Shown piece after piece: positions 26,217 through 36,500 of a stretch of 64,000 nucleotides of DNA. Each line of letters begins with the position of its first letter. The stretch's first letter is position 1. A program made the position numbers and the translations under genes. The notes beneath the pieces were generated by a model. That model was not told the DNA's origin, did not search any database, and saw nothing but the letters and a program-made list of their open reading frames with translations. Source of the DNA: UBA1240 sp045599185 (GTDB lineage: Bacteria; Spirochaetota; Spirochaetia; Treponematales; Treponemataceae); assembly GCA_045599185.1 (NCBI GenBank), contig JAZRVO010000029.1, forward strand, positions 124,001 to 188,000, given 5' to 3'.

Positions 26217-26660
26217 TTAATAAGCGTAAATTTTGTTAATTTGTTCCATGCTGTAAGGAATGCCGTTTACCACAATCTGCGGATTTTCGCCGCGGGTAAC
26301 AGCAGATACAGTACCAGTTACAGTCGATTCGCCAGCAGTAATGTCTACCACATGACCAATTGTAGAAACAGCTTCCGAACTGTTAAGCAAGTTTGCCATT
26401 TTTGCAAATCCAGTGCTCATGTTAGTCATCTGTTCCAGACTAGAGAACTGTGCCATCTGAGCGATAAATTCCGTATTCTCCATAGGAGAAGTAGGATCTT
26501 GATTTGAAAGCTGAGTAATCAGCAGTTTCAAAAAGTCGTCTTTCCCTAATTCCTGGCTTGCAACACGTCCGTTTGCTGCTGCATTTTTGGCGTTTTGAGT
26601 GTTTACAGCCTGCATAACCGCAGCCTGGTCATTAGCACTCATTGTTGTGTTGATTTCCAT
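26217..26660 (-). CDS. flgD: Flagellar hook cap protein FlgD
   Basis: A 147-residue scaffold protein for hook assembly. The conserved segment DDFLKLLITQLSNQDPTSPM, then ENTEFIAQMAQFSSLEQM, is complete. The C-terminal domains of enterobacterial FlgD are missing, as is normal in spirochaetes. ATG 26660 is chosen because AGGAG lies 8 bases before it; a TTG one codon earlier is less likely. Confidence 0.93.
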   Translation of the reverse strand: MEINTTMSANDQAAVMQAVNTQNAKNAAANGRVASQELGKDDFLKLLITQLSNQDPTSPMENTEFIAQMAQFSSLEQMTNMSTGFAKMANLLNSSEAVSTIGHVVDITAGESTVTGTVSAVTRGENPQIVVNGIPYSMEQINKIYAY

Positions 26661-26693
26661 CAATCTTCTCCTATTTCGAGCGTATCCAGCGCT

Positions 26694-28073
26694 TTAAACC
26701 ATTAAGTTAACAGAACTTAGTCCAAAATATGAACTGTCAAAATCTTCTGCACCGGCAGCCAGAGGCAAAGCATCGCTGTAAACATAAGCTTTAGGATTTT
26801 CCTTCTGCTTTTCCTGACCTGCGGCTTCGTCACCGTTTTCTGAAGATGCAAAAGCAAGTTCCAGACCGGCATTTTCAAAACCAGAATCAATGAATGCCTG
26901 ACGCAAAGTTTCTATATTATTCTTAAAAGCACCGTATGCTTCTTCGCTAGAAACAATGATTTTTCCTGTCAATATCTTGTCGGATAATTCCAGTCTAATC
27001 TTAACATTTCCCAGTTCATCAGGATGCAAAATCAAATTGATGCTGCCCCTGTTACCGTCGCGCAAAGTAATCAAGCCGTTCTTAACAAAATCACCTGCGT
27101 TGTTTTTAATTTCGGTAGAAAGCATTGAAGCAAAAGTGCTTTTTGAAGCTTCGCCTGCTTTTGCTTCAAAACCGGCACCGGCAACCATTTCGCCATTCTG
27201 GCCGGCAAGATTCAAAGTCATTTCAGCATTGCCGTTACCGTCGTATGCAACCGAAGAAACGAAATTTCCGCTTTCCTTGTTTTCAACTTCAACCGCACTG
27301 CGTTCGTCAACAACCTGAATAAGAGGCGTATCTTTTTTACCGGAATTAGCCTGCAAGGCAACAACTTCAATTTCCTGATTGTTTTCAGCAGCCTTTACCG
27401 ACTGTTCCGAATTCTTGGAAGTATCAGCAACTGCCAGCAGTTCGGCATTTTCGCCCTTGCTGCCTGCCTTTTTAAGCAATTTTTTATCATTTTCAGCCAA
27501 TTCCGCAACGTTTTCTGTTTCGTCAGTTTCTTCATCCTGATTAAGGACAAAAAGATTTTCCAGCAGGTTTTCCTGTTTTTCAGCCTTTTCTCCTTTAACC
27601 TTTACCTGACCTTCAGTTTTCGCAGCAATTTCTGTTTTTTCTTCTAAAACCAGCTCTACAGTTTCTTCTGCGGCAAGTTTTTCTGCATCGGCAGCAGCAA
27701 CTTTTGCGTCTGCTTTTTCTACAGCTTCTTCCGTTTTTACAGATTCCGCAGAATTGTCTTCAGCTGCCTTTTCTTCTGCTTTTGCCACTTCAGCCTTTTC
27801 AGCTTTCTGCTCGGTTTTTTCAACCGGCTTTTCGCCTGCCCTGTCACTAACCTGCTGCGTTTTCGGCTCGTCGTTTGATTTGCAAGCAACAGTCTGCGCT
27901 TTAGGCGCTTCTGCCGGCTTCTGCGGTTCAAAAGACTTTTGGGGTGACATTGCTTTTTCCAAAACTGCGGCAAAACTGTCGTTTTTTACATAATTTGCCT
28001 TTGCACCCAAAGCAAGGTTTGAAGCTGCCTTTAAAGATTCCATTTGATCAAGGCGCACATTCATCGCCTCCAT
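26694..28073 (-). CDS. fliK: Flagellar hook-length control protein FliK (Tap1)
   Basis: About 459 residues. The N-terminal two-thirds is low-complexity, dominated by A, E and K, as expected for the extended molecular ruler. The C-terminal Flg_hook domain (about residues 335-435) contains GSINLILHPDELGNVKIRLE and EAYGAFKNNIETLRQAF. ATG 28073 is preferred because GGAGG lies 7 bases before it; the ATG at 28079 is too close to that site. It is the treponemal tap1 equivalent, heading the flgD-flgE segment. Confidence 0.9.
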   Translation of the reverse strand: MEAMNVRLDQMESLKAASNLALGAKANYVKNDSFAAVLEKAMSPQKSFEPQKPAEAPKAQTVACKSNDEPKTQQVSDRAGEKPVEKTEQKAEKAEVAKAEEKAAEDNSAESVKTEEAVEKADAKVAAADAEKLAAEETVELVLEEKTEIAAKTEGQVKVKGEKAEKQENLLENLFVLNQDEETDETENVAELAENDKKLLKKAGSKGENAELLAVADTSKNSEQSVKAAENNQEIEVVALQANSGKKDTPLIQVVDERSAVEVENKESGNFVSSVAYDGNGNAEMTLNLAGQNGEMVAGAGFEAKAGEASKSTFASMLSTEIKNNAGDFVKNGLITLRDGNRGSINLILHPDELGNVKIRLELSDKILTGKIIVSSEEAYGAFKNNIETLRQAFIDSGFENAGLELAFASSENGDEAAGQEKQKENPKAYVYSDALPLAAGAEDFDSSYFGLSSVNLMV

Positions 28074-28159
28074 CGGCATACCTCCAAAATCTCCATTTTT
28101 TTATACATGGAAAGTTTCTTAAAAATTTCTTAAAAATTTTTAATGAAATATCAATAAAA

Positions 28160-28186
28160 TTTTCGGAAAATTAAAAAGTCACTTTA
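28160..28186 (-). promoter_or_regulatory. Candidate sigma-28 (FliA) promoter before fliK
   Basis: TAAAGT (TAAA at 28186-28183) and TCCGAAAA (28167-28160) are separated by exactly 15 bases. This is the canonical TAAA-N15-GCCGATAA layout with two mismatches in the -10. Transcription would start near 28152, about 73-80 bases before fliK, and just after a terminator that isolates flbB. Confidence 0.5.
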
Positions 28187-28221
28187 GAAAAAAGAAAATT
28201 AAAAAGGAAATGCTTTAAAAC

Positions 28222-28251
28222 AAAAAAAAGCACCGGCTTTTTTACCGGTGC
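28222..28251 (-). terminator. Intrinsic terminator between flbB and fliK
   Basis: GCACCGG (28230-28236) pairs with CCGGTGC (28245-28251) around an 8-nt loop, followed on the minus strand by eight T. It is 19 bp after the flbB stop. Confidence 0.8.
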
Positions 28252-28269
28252 ATTGAATTCGTCAGGAAA

Positions 28270-28902
28270 TTATTCGAGAGTAACGGGTTTGCTGGTCATT
28301 TTGCGCTGAATTGCAGCAGCACGGTCTGCCGGCATAAGCGAAAGCCAGTAAGAAACCATTGAACTAGAGTTCGATTCTGCCGCAATTTCATCAACCTTGC
28401 GCAGAACATCAATTGCAAGCTGGTCTTCCATAGAAAGCAGAATGTTTACGGCTGCTTCCGGGCGCATACCGTTAAGCTGGTTTGCAACAGTCCTGTAATT
28501 CTGTTCCTTGTCTTCGTATTCCTTCTGAATTTTTTCAAAAGTCTGTTCACGTTCTTCCTGAGAAACCTTGCGCTCATCCAGTTCCTGGGCAATCTGAAGG
28601 TATTCAGATTCTTTTATGGAAATGTCAGATTCCCTCTTGTCAAGTTCCTGCGCCCTCATGTCAAGGGCTTCAAGCCGCTTTGCAAGACGGTCAGCATCCA
28701 AATCGCCTTCCATCATGTCAGTTTTAGAAGTTACAGAAACAGTTGTCTGCGGCGAAAGCCCGATTAAACGGTACACAGGTTCAAAAAAATGCTTGGCCTG
28801 AATGACGCCAATGTAATCGAACCAGAACAGACCTAAAAAGACCAAAATAATTATCAATAAAAGCAATACAATAGTTTTGCCAATCGTTCCTTTTGCTGAC
28901 AC
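28270..28902 (-). CDS. flbB: Periplasmic-flagella collar protein FlbB
   Basis: About 211 residues from GTG 28902, chosen because GAGG lies 8 bases upstream; an ATG at 28968 would add 22 unlikely residues. One N-terminal membrane helix (about 8-28) is followed by a long coiled coil (about 65-140) and a C-terminal MgtE-N-like helical domain (AAVNILLSMEDQLAIDVLRK). In Borrelia FlbB is the base of the spirochaete-specific collar and is encoded next to fliK-flgD-flgE. Length, topology and position all agree. Confidence 0.85.
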   Translation of the reverse strand: MSAKGTIGKTIVLLLLIIILVFLGLFWFDYIGVIQAKHFFEPVYRLIGLSPQTTVSVTSKTDMMEGDLDADRLAKRLEALDMRAQELDKRESDISIKESEYLQIAQELDERKVSQEEREQTFEKIQKEYEDKEQNYRTVANQLNGMRPEAAVNILLSMEDQLAIDVLRKVDEIAAESNSSSMVSYWLSLMPADRAAAIQRKMTSKPVTLE

Positions 28903-29100
28903 CTTAAAAACCTCACACTTTTTTCGGTTTTGTATTTTGCAGTTTTCCCACCGCTCCGTGTTTAACATCGGTATTATCAGGCGGCAAGTTTAGAAGAAAC
29001 TGTTAAAACCAGCCTGTTTTTACAGTTCCCCGCGTAAAAGTGTAAAAATTATACTATATAAATGAATAAAAACATAGTGTATGGGGATTTTTAATTGGAC
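28903..29100 (-). promoter_or_regulatory. Upstream region of the flagellar operon (flbB leader)
   Basis: A TATAAT box at 29053-29048 with a poor -35 could start a leader of about 140 nt. Within it, 28998-29009 and 29016-29027 form a 12-bp inverted repeat (AACTGTTAAAAC type, one mismatch, 6-nt loop). A weaker sigma-28-like match (TAAA at 28992-28989, 16 bases, ACCGATGT at 28972-28965) also occurs. The further stretch to about 29410 holds no gene I can support. Confidence 0.4.
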
Positions 29101-29410
29101 AAAAAACATACCGCGTAAAAACGTTTGCGCAGGCACAGAAAAACCCTGTTTTTTTTCACACTATTCTTCGGCTGGTTTTGCACTTGTTTGTTCAGTACAG
29201 ACGTGGCTTTGCTGAACCCGCACTCATTTTCCCTTTTTCAGCCATTTTCATTACCGTAAAATTCAAGTTTCTTCTATATTATATTGAATATATTGCGCTT
29301 TCATTTATGAAATCTTCAATCAAGCATGAAAAAAAAGAAAACCTTGAAGCAAGGCAGGATAACACTTAAAACTCTATCTCACTGCTTTGAAGTTTTTCAA
29401 TAAACCTAAA

Positions 29411-29456
29411 AAAACAAAAAGCCGCAGGCGCTTTTACAGGCCCGCGGCTTTTTATG
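29411..29456. terminator. Intrinsic terminator after hexokinase
   Basis: AAAAAGCCGC (29416-29425) and GCGGCTTTTT (29444-29453) form a 10-bp stem with T tracts on both strands, 30 bp after the hexokinase stop. Confidence 0.8.
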
Positions 29457-29486
29457 CTGCTAAACAGCTAAACCAATGCTGGCTTA

Positions 29487-30833
29487 TTAAACCAAACCGG
29501 CAATGGCAGAACCAAGGGTAATGTCATTGTCAATTGTAAGAATTTCAAAATAGATGTGGCGCTGGGCAATAAGAACATCGTTCAAGTAGCCAACAAGGCG
29601 CTGATGCAGGTTGTGTGTTTTGTAGAATGTTGTACCGTCGCAAACAATGCCAAGCGGTAAAGCAGCACTTGTACCCTTTCCGCTTTTAATTGCACTTGCG
29701 GCAATAATTGCTGCGGCAAGGCGTGCAGAACGTTCTACAAAAGCATCAAGAATTGTATAAATCATGTCAGCATCTTCCTGCGTGCCTTTTGCGGCAACTG
29801 CGCCCAAAACGGTTGTAGTTTTGCGCGGTGCATAAAAGAACTGGTCCATGTCTTTAAGTTCAACTTTTGGCAGTGAAAGCAAAGCGTCTGCAACAGGCTT
29901 GCTGAAAAGACCTTCTTCTGCTGCTTTTTTAAGGGCAATAAATGCAACAGGACCAAGATAAGCCCCGGAACACATTTTTTCCATTACGTACAAACCAGGT
30001 GTATTTGCTGTTTTGTCAAATTCAAGGTCAAATTCAGAACGCGGCAGTTTGTTGAATTTGCCGCTTTCGCATACAATAATCTGGCTTGCCGGCGGCGGAT
30101 TGCCTGCTGAATCTTTCATGCCGGCAATTTTTGCAACAGGGTCAGAATCAATGTAGGCGGCGTTCATGCCGGTGCCAAGAATAAAGCCGATGTAAGAACT
30201 GTAAGCGCGGCCTTCTACTGCATTAGAAGCACCTGCAAGCAAAGCAGCCGTAGTATCGTTCAAAAGGGTAATTTTTGCAGGCTTTTTCCAGCCGTGGGCA
30301 ACCAAAGCTTCGGCAAGGTTTTTGCCAACCAGATTGCCTTCAACTTCCTTAGCTTTAATTTCTTTAGAAAAACCTAAAACTTCGCCGTCACCGTCAGGAG
30401 TAATTTTCATTGCATAAGAAAAACAGAAACCGATGCGGTCTGCCTTGTCTTTAAGGTGTTCAAGGTTGGTGGCAATTGCATCAAAAAATTCTTTCTTGCT
30501 AAGTTCACGTTCAATACCCGGCATTGAAGTTTTTTCAAGGTCACTGATTGAAGCAATGCCGTTTGCGTCAAAAGTAACAAGGCAAGAACGGAAGTTTGTT
30601 CCGCCTGCATCAATAACAATTACTTTCTGATTTTTCGGCGATTCTGCCGGCGGCATTCCCCATGTAGGAATCATATCTTCAGCAGCAGCCATAGACGCCT
30701 TGTTTCCGTTTCCTTCGGCTAAACCTGTTTTCATATCGTACAAAAGACCGTCGATTACGGTATTTACGTCATAACCGGCAGCAGAAAATCCGTGACGGCC
30801 TAAAAAAGCACTGGCTTTTTCAAAAACACTCAT
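29487..30833 (-). CDS. hxk: Hexokinase (eukaryotic-type fold)
   Basis: A 448-residue sugar kinase phosphorylating hexoses to hexose 6-phosphate, resembling the hexokinase of T. pallidum more than bacterial glucokinase. The phosphate-1 motif is VIVIDAGGTNFRSC (about residues 72-85). The catalytic Asp lies in LLNDTTAALLAG, and the adenosine segment is GFILGTGMNAAY. The length is close to one eukaryotic hexokinase domain. It is monocistronic, bounded by a terminator. It fits a sugar-fermenting metabolism fed by the glucan-cleaving genes downstream. Confidence 0.9.
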   Translation of the reverse strand: MSVFEKASAFLGRHGFSAAGYDVNTVIDGLLYDMKTGLAEGNGNKASMAAAEDMIPTWGMPPAESPKNQKVIVIDAGGTNFRSCLVTFDANGIASISDLEKTSMPGIERELSKKEFFDAIATNLEHLKDKADRIGFCFSYAMKITPDGDGEVLGFSKEIKAKEVEGNLVGKNLAEALVAHGWKKPAKITLLNDTTAALLAGASNAVEGRAYSSYIGFILGTGMNAAYIDSDPVAKIAGMKDSAGNPPPASQIIVCESGKFNKLPRSEFDLEFDKTANTPGLYVMEKMCSGAYLGPVAFIALKKAAEEGLFSKPVADALLSLPKVELKDMDQFFYAPRKTTTVLGAVAAKGTQEDADMIYTILDAFVERSARLAAAIIAASAIKSGKGTSAALPLGIVCDGTTFYKTHNLHQRLVGYLNDVLIAQRHIYFEILTIDNDITLGSAIAGLV

Positions 30834-31065
30834 AAAGAGCCCCCAAAAGTTATAAAAGTTTTTATTTTAATCGAAAGTTATCCAATTTTATCAGCTTTTT
30901 GCCCCCACGTAAACCCTTTTACATACCGACGAACCACACTAAAATGGCCGCGCTTTTTGAAAAATGCAAAAAAAGCGGTCGACTGCCAGTACCAGGCAAA
31001 AACAGGAGAACCGTTAAACGGCAGCACTTGAACCATTCTTTACTTTTACATAAAATTGGCAGTCT

Positions 31066-33279
31066 ATGAATCTTGACGAATTGAAAAAACAGCTAAACCC
31101 GGAACAATACGAAGCAGTTACCACTTTTGAAGGTCCTGTTTTAATTATTGCAGGCGCAGGTTCCGGCAAAACCCGTGTAATTACATACCGCATGGCACAC
31201 ATGCTGGACTGCGGAATTCCCCAAAGCCAGATACTGGCACTAACATTTACAAACAAAGCCGCCAGAGAAATGGAAGAACGCATTAAGGAACTTACCGGCA
31301 GAAAACTGAAAAACCTGACGGTTTCTACCTTTCACGCTTTTGGTGTAAAAATTTTACGGCAAGACATAGACAAAATAGGCTGGCGAAGCAATTTCAGCAT
31401 TTACGACGAAACGGACAAAGCCCAGCTTATAAAGGAAACAGGCCGCGAACTTGGCTTTAATTCCGATGCGCTGGACGTTTATAAAATTTCTTCGCTTTTT
31501 TCAAACATAAAAATCGGGCGCTACGACTGGCGCAGCGCAAACGACCAGTACCAGAAACTTTACGAAGAATACCAGAAAGGACTGAAACTATATAACGCCG
31601 TAGACTTTGACGACCTCATCACCCTGCCCATCCGCCTTTTCCGCGAATGCCCGGATGTTCTGGCAAAATACCGGGAACGCTACAAGTACATAATGGTAGA
31701 CGAATTTCAGGACACAAGCATTCAGCAGTACCAGTTTATGCATGCCCTTGCAAGCGAAAACGTTGCCGTAGTTGGCGACGATGACCAGTCCATTTATTCG
31801 TGGCGCGGTGCCAATTACGAAAACATCCGCATGTTTGAACGGGATTTTCCAAACGTAAAGGAAATCCGCCTTGAACAGAATTACCGTTCAACCGAAACGA
31901 TTCTTGCAGCGGCAAACGGCGTAATTTCCCATAATACCAACCGCAAGGACAAGTCCCTGTGGTCTGGCAACGGTTCTGGCAAGCCAATTGAAATTTACAT
32001 GCCGGAAAACGAAAGCGCCGAAGCCGATTTTGTGTGCGAAATGATTCAGTCTATATGCATAACAGAACAGCGCAAATATGACGATTTCGGCGTACTTATC
32101 CGCGCAAACACATTAAGCCGCGCACTTGAAGAAGCTTTCCTTCAGAACAACATTCCGTATACCATGAGCGGCGGAACGAGTTTTTACCAGAGAAAGGAAA
32201 TTAAGGACATTATCAGCTACCTGCGCGTAATTGCAAACCACGACGATGACATTAACCTTTTGCGAATCATTAACACGCCCCGGCGCGGTCTTGGGCGCAA
32301 GGCAATTGAAGACATTTCTTCGGTAGCAACCGCCAACGACTGTTCCCTTTGGTGCGCAATAAAGTCGCTGCTGGCAGCAGAAACTGGCCGGCCTGTTTTT
32401 GAAGAAGACTGCCTTTTTGCAGACGAAGCAGAAGAAAATATAAACAGCAATTTTGAAGATAATGCAGAAAATGGAAATAATGGAGATTCCGGCGATATTT
32501 CAGATTCTTCAGCTAACAGCGAAAACGACGAAAACATTGACCAGAAAGAAATTGAAGCAGCCCAAAGCTATTCTGCAAAAATTTTCACCGTGCCCAACCT
32601 TTTAAGCGAAAAAACCAAGGCCGAACTGGCAAGTTTTGTAAGTTTGATAGAAAGAAACCGGCAGACAATGCTTAGCGGCAAAGGCCTGGCAAAAAAAATA
32701 CGCGCCTTAACGGAAGAAATAAACTACTGGGATTTTCTGATTGCAGAAAACCCTAAAAGCGAAAAAGCCGCACGCTACAAGTTCCTCAATATAGAAAGCC
32801 TTATAAACTCGGTGGAAGTTTGGGAAAACAACCCGGACAATTTTGACAGCGGACTTTTTGCCTACCTTAACCGCATTACCCTTCTTAGCCGCGACGACAT
32901 GGAAGACGATGCGCTTAAAGGCAAGGTAAACTTAATGACCATTCACGCGTCAAAAGGTCTGGAATTTCCGGTTGTGTTTATCGTCGGCTGCGAAGACGGA
33001 ATTATTCCCCACGCAAGGTCGCTGGAAGAAGGCGACGGAAACGTGGAAGAAGAACGCAGGCTTTTTTACGTGGCAATTACGCGTGCCCGTGACAAGCTGT
33101 TTTTAAGCGCGTGCCGTCACCGGCGCAAAATGCAGTCTACCATAGAGTGTACGCCTTCGCCATTTTTGGACGAAATACCGAGCAATCTGGTAGAATACCA
33201 CGAGCCGCAAACTCAGGTAGACGACCAGAGCGCACTGCAAATTCTTGAAAGAATGAAAGCCCGATTTGCAGGCAAATAG
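31066..33279 (+). CDS. pcrA: ATP-dependent DNA helicase, PcrA/UvrD/Rep family
   Basis: A 737-residue SF1A 3'-5' helicase for repair and replication restart. All motifs are present: Q motif LNPEQYEAV, Walker A AGAGSGKTRVITYR, motif II VDEFQDTS, motif III GDDDQSIYSWRGA, motif IV LEQNYRSTETIL, motif V TIHASKGLEFPVVF and motif VI RRLFYVAITRARDKL. An acidic, Asn/Asp/Glu-rich insertion (about residues 445-495) interrupts the 2B region and is unusual. The ribosome site is weak. Plus strand, divergent from hexokinase. Confidence 0.93.
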   Translation: MNLDELKKQLNPEQYEAVTTFEGPVLIIAGAGSGKTRVITYRMAHMLDCGIPQSQILALTFTNKAAREMEERIKELTGRKLKNLTVSTFHAFGVKILRQDIDKIGWRSNFSIYDETDKAQLIKETGRELGFNSDALDVYKISSLFSNIKIGRYDWRSANDQYQKLYEEYQKGLKLYNAVDFDDLITLPIRLFRECPDVLAKYRERYKYIMVDEFQDTSIQQYQFMHALASENVAVVGDDDQSIYSWRGANYENIRMFERDFPNVKEIRLEQNYRSTETILAAANGVISHNTNRKDKSLWSGNGSGKPIEIYMPENESAEADFVCEMIQSICITEQRKYDDFGVLIRANTLSRALEEAFLQNNIPYTMSGGTSFYQRKEIKDIISYLRVIANHDDDINLLRIINTPRRGLGRKAIEDISSVATANDCSLWCAIKSLLAAETGRPVFEEDCLFADEAEENINSNFEDNAENGNNGDSGDISDSSANSENDENIDQKEIEAAQSYSAKIFTVPNLLSEKTKAELASFVSLIERNRQTMLSGKGLAKKIRALTEEINYWDFLIAENPKSEKAARYKFLNIESLINSVEVWENNPDNFDSGLFAYLNRITLLSRDDMEDDALKGKVNLMTIHASKGLEFPVVFIVGCEDGIIPHARSLEEGDGNVEEERRLFYVAITRARDKLFLSACRHRRKMQSTIECTPSPFLDEIPSNLVEYHEPQTQVDDQSALQILERMKARFAGK

Positions 33280-33283
33280 CCCG

Positions 33284-33387
33284 TTCTGCCCTTCAGCCCG
33301 TTTCTGTAAATTTGTTTACGTTTCTGCCCTTCAGCCCGGTTGGTTTTGCGTGCATGGCGTGCCGGGTTGAAGGGTTTGCTCAAACCC
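33284..33387 (+). repeat. Direct and inverted repeat cluster after pcrA
   Basis: A 17-bp direct repeat (TTCTGCCCTTCAGCCCG) occurs at 33284-33300 and 33322-33338. The second copy also forms a 13-bp inverted repeat with 33362-33374 (one mismatch, 22-nt loop). A further 6-bp hairpin lies at 33372-33387. The rest of the 295-bp gap to 33574 is AT-rich leader of the next gene. Confidence 0.6.
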
Positions 33388-33574
33388 AAAAATGCCCTCT
33401 GCCTTACTTTTGCCTTATCCGCAGCAAGCGGGCTTTTCCGGCAGCAGCATTTATACATGTAAAAAAGAAAAACAGTAAAAAAAATTGCTAAAAATTCGCA
33501 AAATTTGATATAAAAAACACAGCTTTGCCCTTAATCTTTAGTATAGAGAGAATATTTTTTCCGGAGGAACAGAA

Positions 33575-36500
33575 TTGCAAGGCAATCAGTGTAGTGGTTA
33601 TTTTACCAAATTAGATGGCGAAGATTTTTACAAAATTGAAAATTACAACCAGATGGACGACTTTTTCATGACGATTACAAGCTCGTCAGACATCTGGAAC
33701 TTCTGCTGGTCTCAGGGCGGCATTACGGCCGGCCGAATTGACTGTGACCACGCAATTTTTCCGTACTATACCGCCGATAAAGTGCAGGACGCCGCAGGTT
33801 ATACCGGCCCGTACACCCTTATTGCCGTAGAAACCGCAGGCAGTACCGAAATATGGGAACCATTTGCAAAACTGCGCCCGGCAGAAATGTTTGAAAAAGC
33901 CAAGAACGGCAAGGGACTGGCAATTGTACGCAACATTTACAAAAACATTTCAGGCACAAAAGTCTGGTTTGAAGAAATAAACAACAACCTTCAGCTTTCA
34001 TTCCGCTACGGCTGGACAAGTTCTGCCAAATACGGGCTTGTACGCATGGCAAAAATTGAAAACCTTGGCAGCGACAAAAAAGAGATTGCTGTTCTTGACG
34101 GCTGCCAGAACATTTTACCGGCATGCTGTACTGCGGATTTTCAGAACAGCAACAGCGTACTGCTTGACGCTTACAAAAAAACCGAAATTTCAGACCAGAT
34201 TGCGCTTTTTTCCGTTTCTTCAATTGTTACGGACAAAGCCGAACCGAACGAAGGCCTTTTTGCCAATACCTGCTGGTTCAGCTTTGAAAGCCCACTGCTG
34301 CTTGACAAACAGACCCCGGAAAATTTCTGCAACTATCTGCTTAAAAATCCGCGCACCGACCTTGCAAAACTCGCCGGAGACTTTACGGATTCGGTCTATG
34401 CAGAAGGCGTAAACGGCAAGCGCCCGGCATGTTTTACCCTTAAAGCCTACGATTTAGGTGCAAAAGAAACCCAAAACTGGTTCATGGTTTTTGATACCAG
34501 CCTTGACGCTACACGCGCGGAAAGCCTTAAAAATTCAATTAAAAACCGCAGCGCCGCCACTGCCGACCTTGTTGCCGACATTGAAGCCGGCGTGCAGCTT
34601 ATGCAGCAGTACATTGCCGCAGCCGACGGCGTGCAGAAAACCCAAAACCAGATGGTTTGTGCCCACCACAGTGCCAACGTTATGTTCAACGTAATGCGCG
34701 GCGGCATTTTTGCAAATCAGGGAAAAATTCAGGCAAGCGATTTCATCGATTTTGTAAAAATCCGCAATTTTGCAAAGGCAGAAGCCGCACGGCAGATGAT
34801 TGGCGCAAAAGCAGGAACAGAGGATTTTTCAAAAGTTTACCTGCTTAACGAAGAACTTTTGGACGCAGCAAAACAAAGCGGCGACATGCAGCTTGTGCGC
34901 CTTGCAACCGAATACATGCCGATAACATTCTCTCGCCGCCACGGAGACCCGAGTCGTCCGTGGAACAGATTCAACATCAAGCTGCGGGATGAAAACCAGA
35001 ACCCGATTTTGAACTACGAAGGCAACTGGCGCGACATTTTCCAGAACTGGGAAGCCCTTGCATGGTCTTATCCTTCATACATCAAGCAGATGTACAGCAA
35101 ATTCTTAAATGCCACCACAATTGACGGCTTTAACCCTTACCACATAAGCAAGGCAGGCCTTAACTGGGAAGAACCGGACCCGGACAACCCATGGGCACAG
35201 ATTGGCTACTGGGGCGATCACCAGATTATTTATCTTTGCAAGCTTCTGGAATTTTACAAGGCATACAAGCCTGCTGAACTTTTAAAGGAAATTAACGAAC
35301 CTGTATATTCAACAGCAAACGTGCCTTACCGCATCAAAAGCTTTTCAGAAATTTGCCAGAATCCGCGCAGCACAATTCTGTTTGACCGTGATTTAAGCGA
35401 AAAACTGAAAGACAACGCAAAAAAATACGGCACCGATGCCAAGCTTTGGAGCGACGAACAGAACCAGCCGGTTTTGCAGAGTTTTTCTACCAAGGTATTG
35501 CAGCTGCTTATAGGCAAGCTTTGCAACTTTGTACCAGGCGGCGGAATTTGGCTTAATACCCAGCGCCCTGAATGGAACGATGCAAACAACGCACTTGCCG
35601 GTTACGGACTTTCTGTTGTAACACTCTGCTACATTAACCGTTTCCTTAACTTTTTAATAAAACTTTACGGCGACTGCAACGCAGCAGTTGAAATTGATTC
35701 AACTGTATGGGAATGCTTTGAACAGCTGGGCAAACTTTTTGCAGAATGCGATGCACTTAAATGTGCCAAAGACGAAAAACTTCGCTACGCATTTGTAAGC
35801 AAGGCCGGCACATTATTTGAAGCAGAACGCACTTCGCTTTATGCAAAAGGCTTTGCACGCAAAAACGTAAAAACCGAAAGTGCAGAACTCGTGCGCATTC
35901 TTGAAACAATTCAGAAAGCCGTAAGCACCACAATCATGCTTAACAAGCGCGACGACGGTCTTTTCCATTCTTACAACACAATGAAAATTGGCAGCGACAG
36001 CATAGAATTAAGCTACCTGCAGGAAATGCTTGAAGGACAGGTTGCAATTTTAAGCAGCGGCGCACTTGCAACGGCAAAAGAAGTTATAGAACTTGTAAAC
36101 GCCCTTAAAAAAAGTGCCCTTTACGAACCGCGCCAGAATTCGTACATGCTGTACCCTAACAAAAAACTGCCGCATTTCTGCAACAAAAACACAATTCCGG
36201 CAGACCCAACCGCCCAAAACGCAATTGAACAGCTTAAAGGCACGCTCAATTTTGAAAGCGGCCGGGTAATTTTAAAAGACTGCAACGGCAATTACCACTT
36301 CAACGGCGAATTCCGCAACAAGGAAGCCGTAACAAACATTCTGAACAGTCTTGACGGCGCAGAAAAACTGAACGACGAACAGAAACAGACAGTTCTTGCA
36401 CTTTACGAACACACATTCAGGCACCAGAACTTTTTGGGTCGTTCGGGCACATTCTTTGCCTACGAAGGTCTGGGCAGCATTTACTGGCACATGGTTGCAA

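Noticed and set aside
29178..29369. 63-codon plus-strand frame in the gap before hexokinase
   Set aside because: No ribosome site, improbable composition, ends near a terminator of the opposite strand.
28969..29486. Possible tRNA or small RNA gene
   Set aside because: No cloverleaf arms or TTCGA-type T-loop seen; only promoter and terminator features are supportable.
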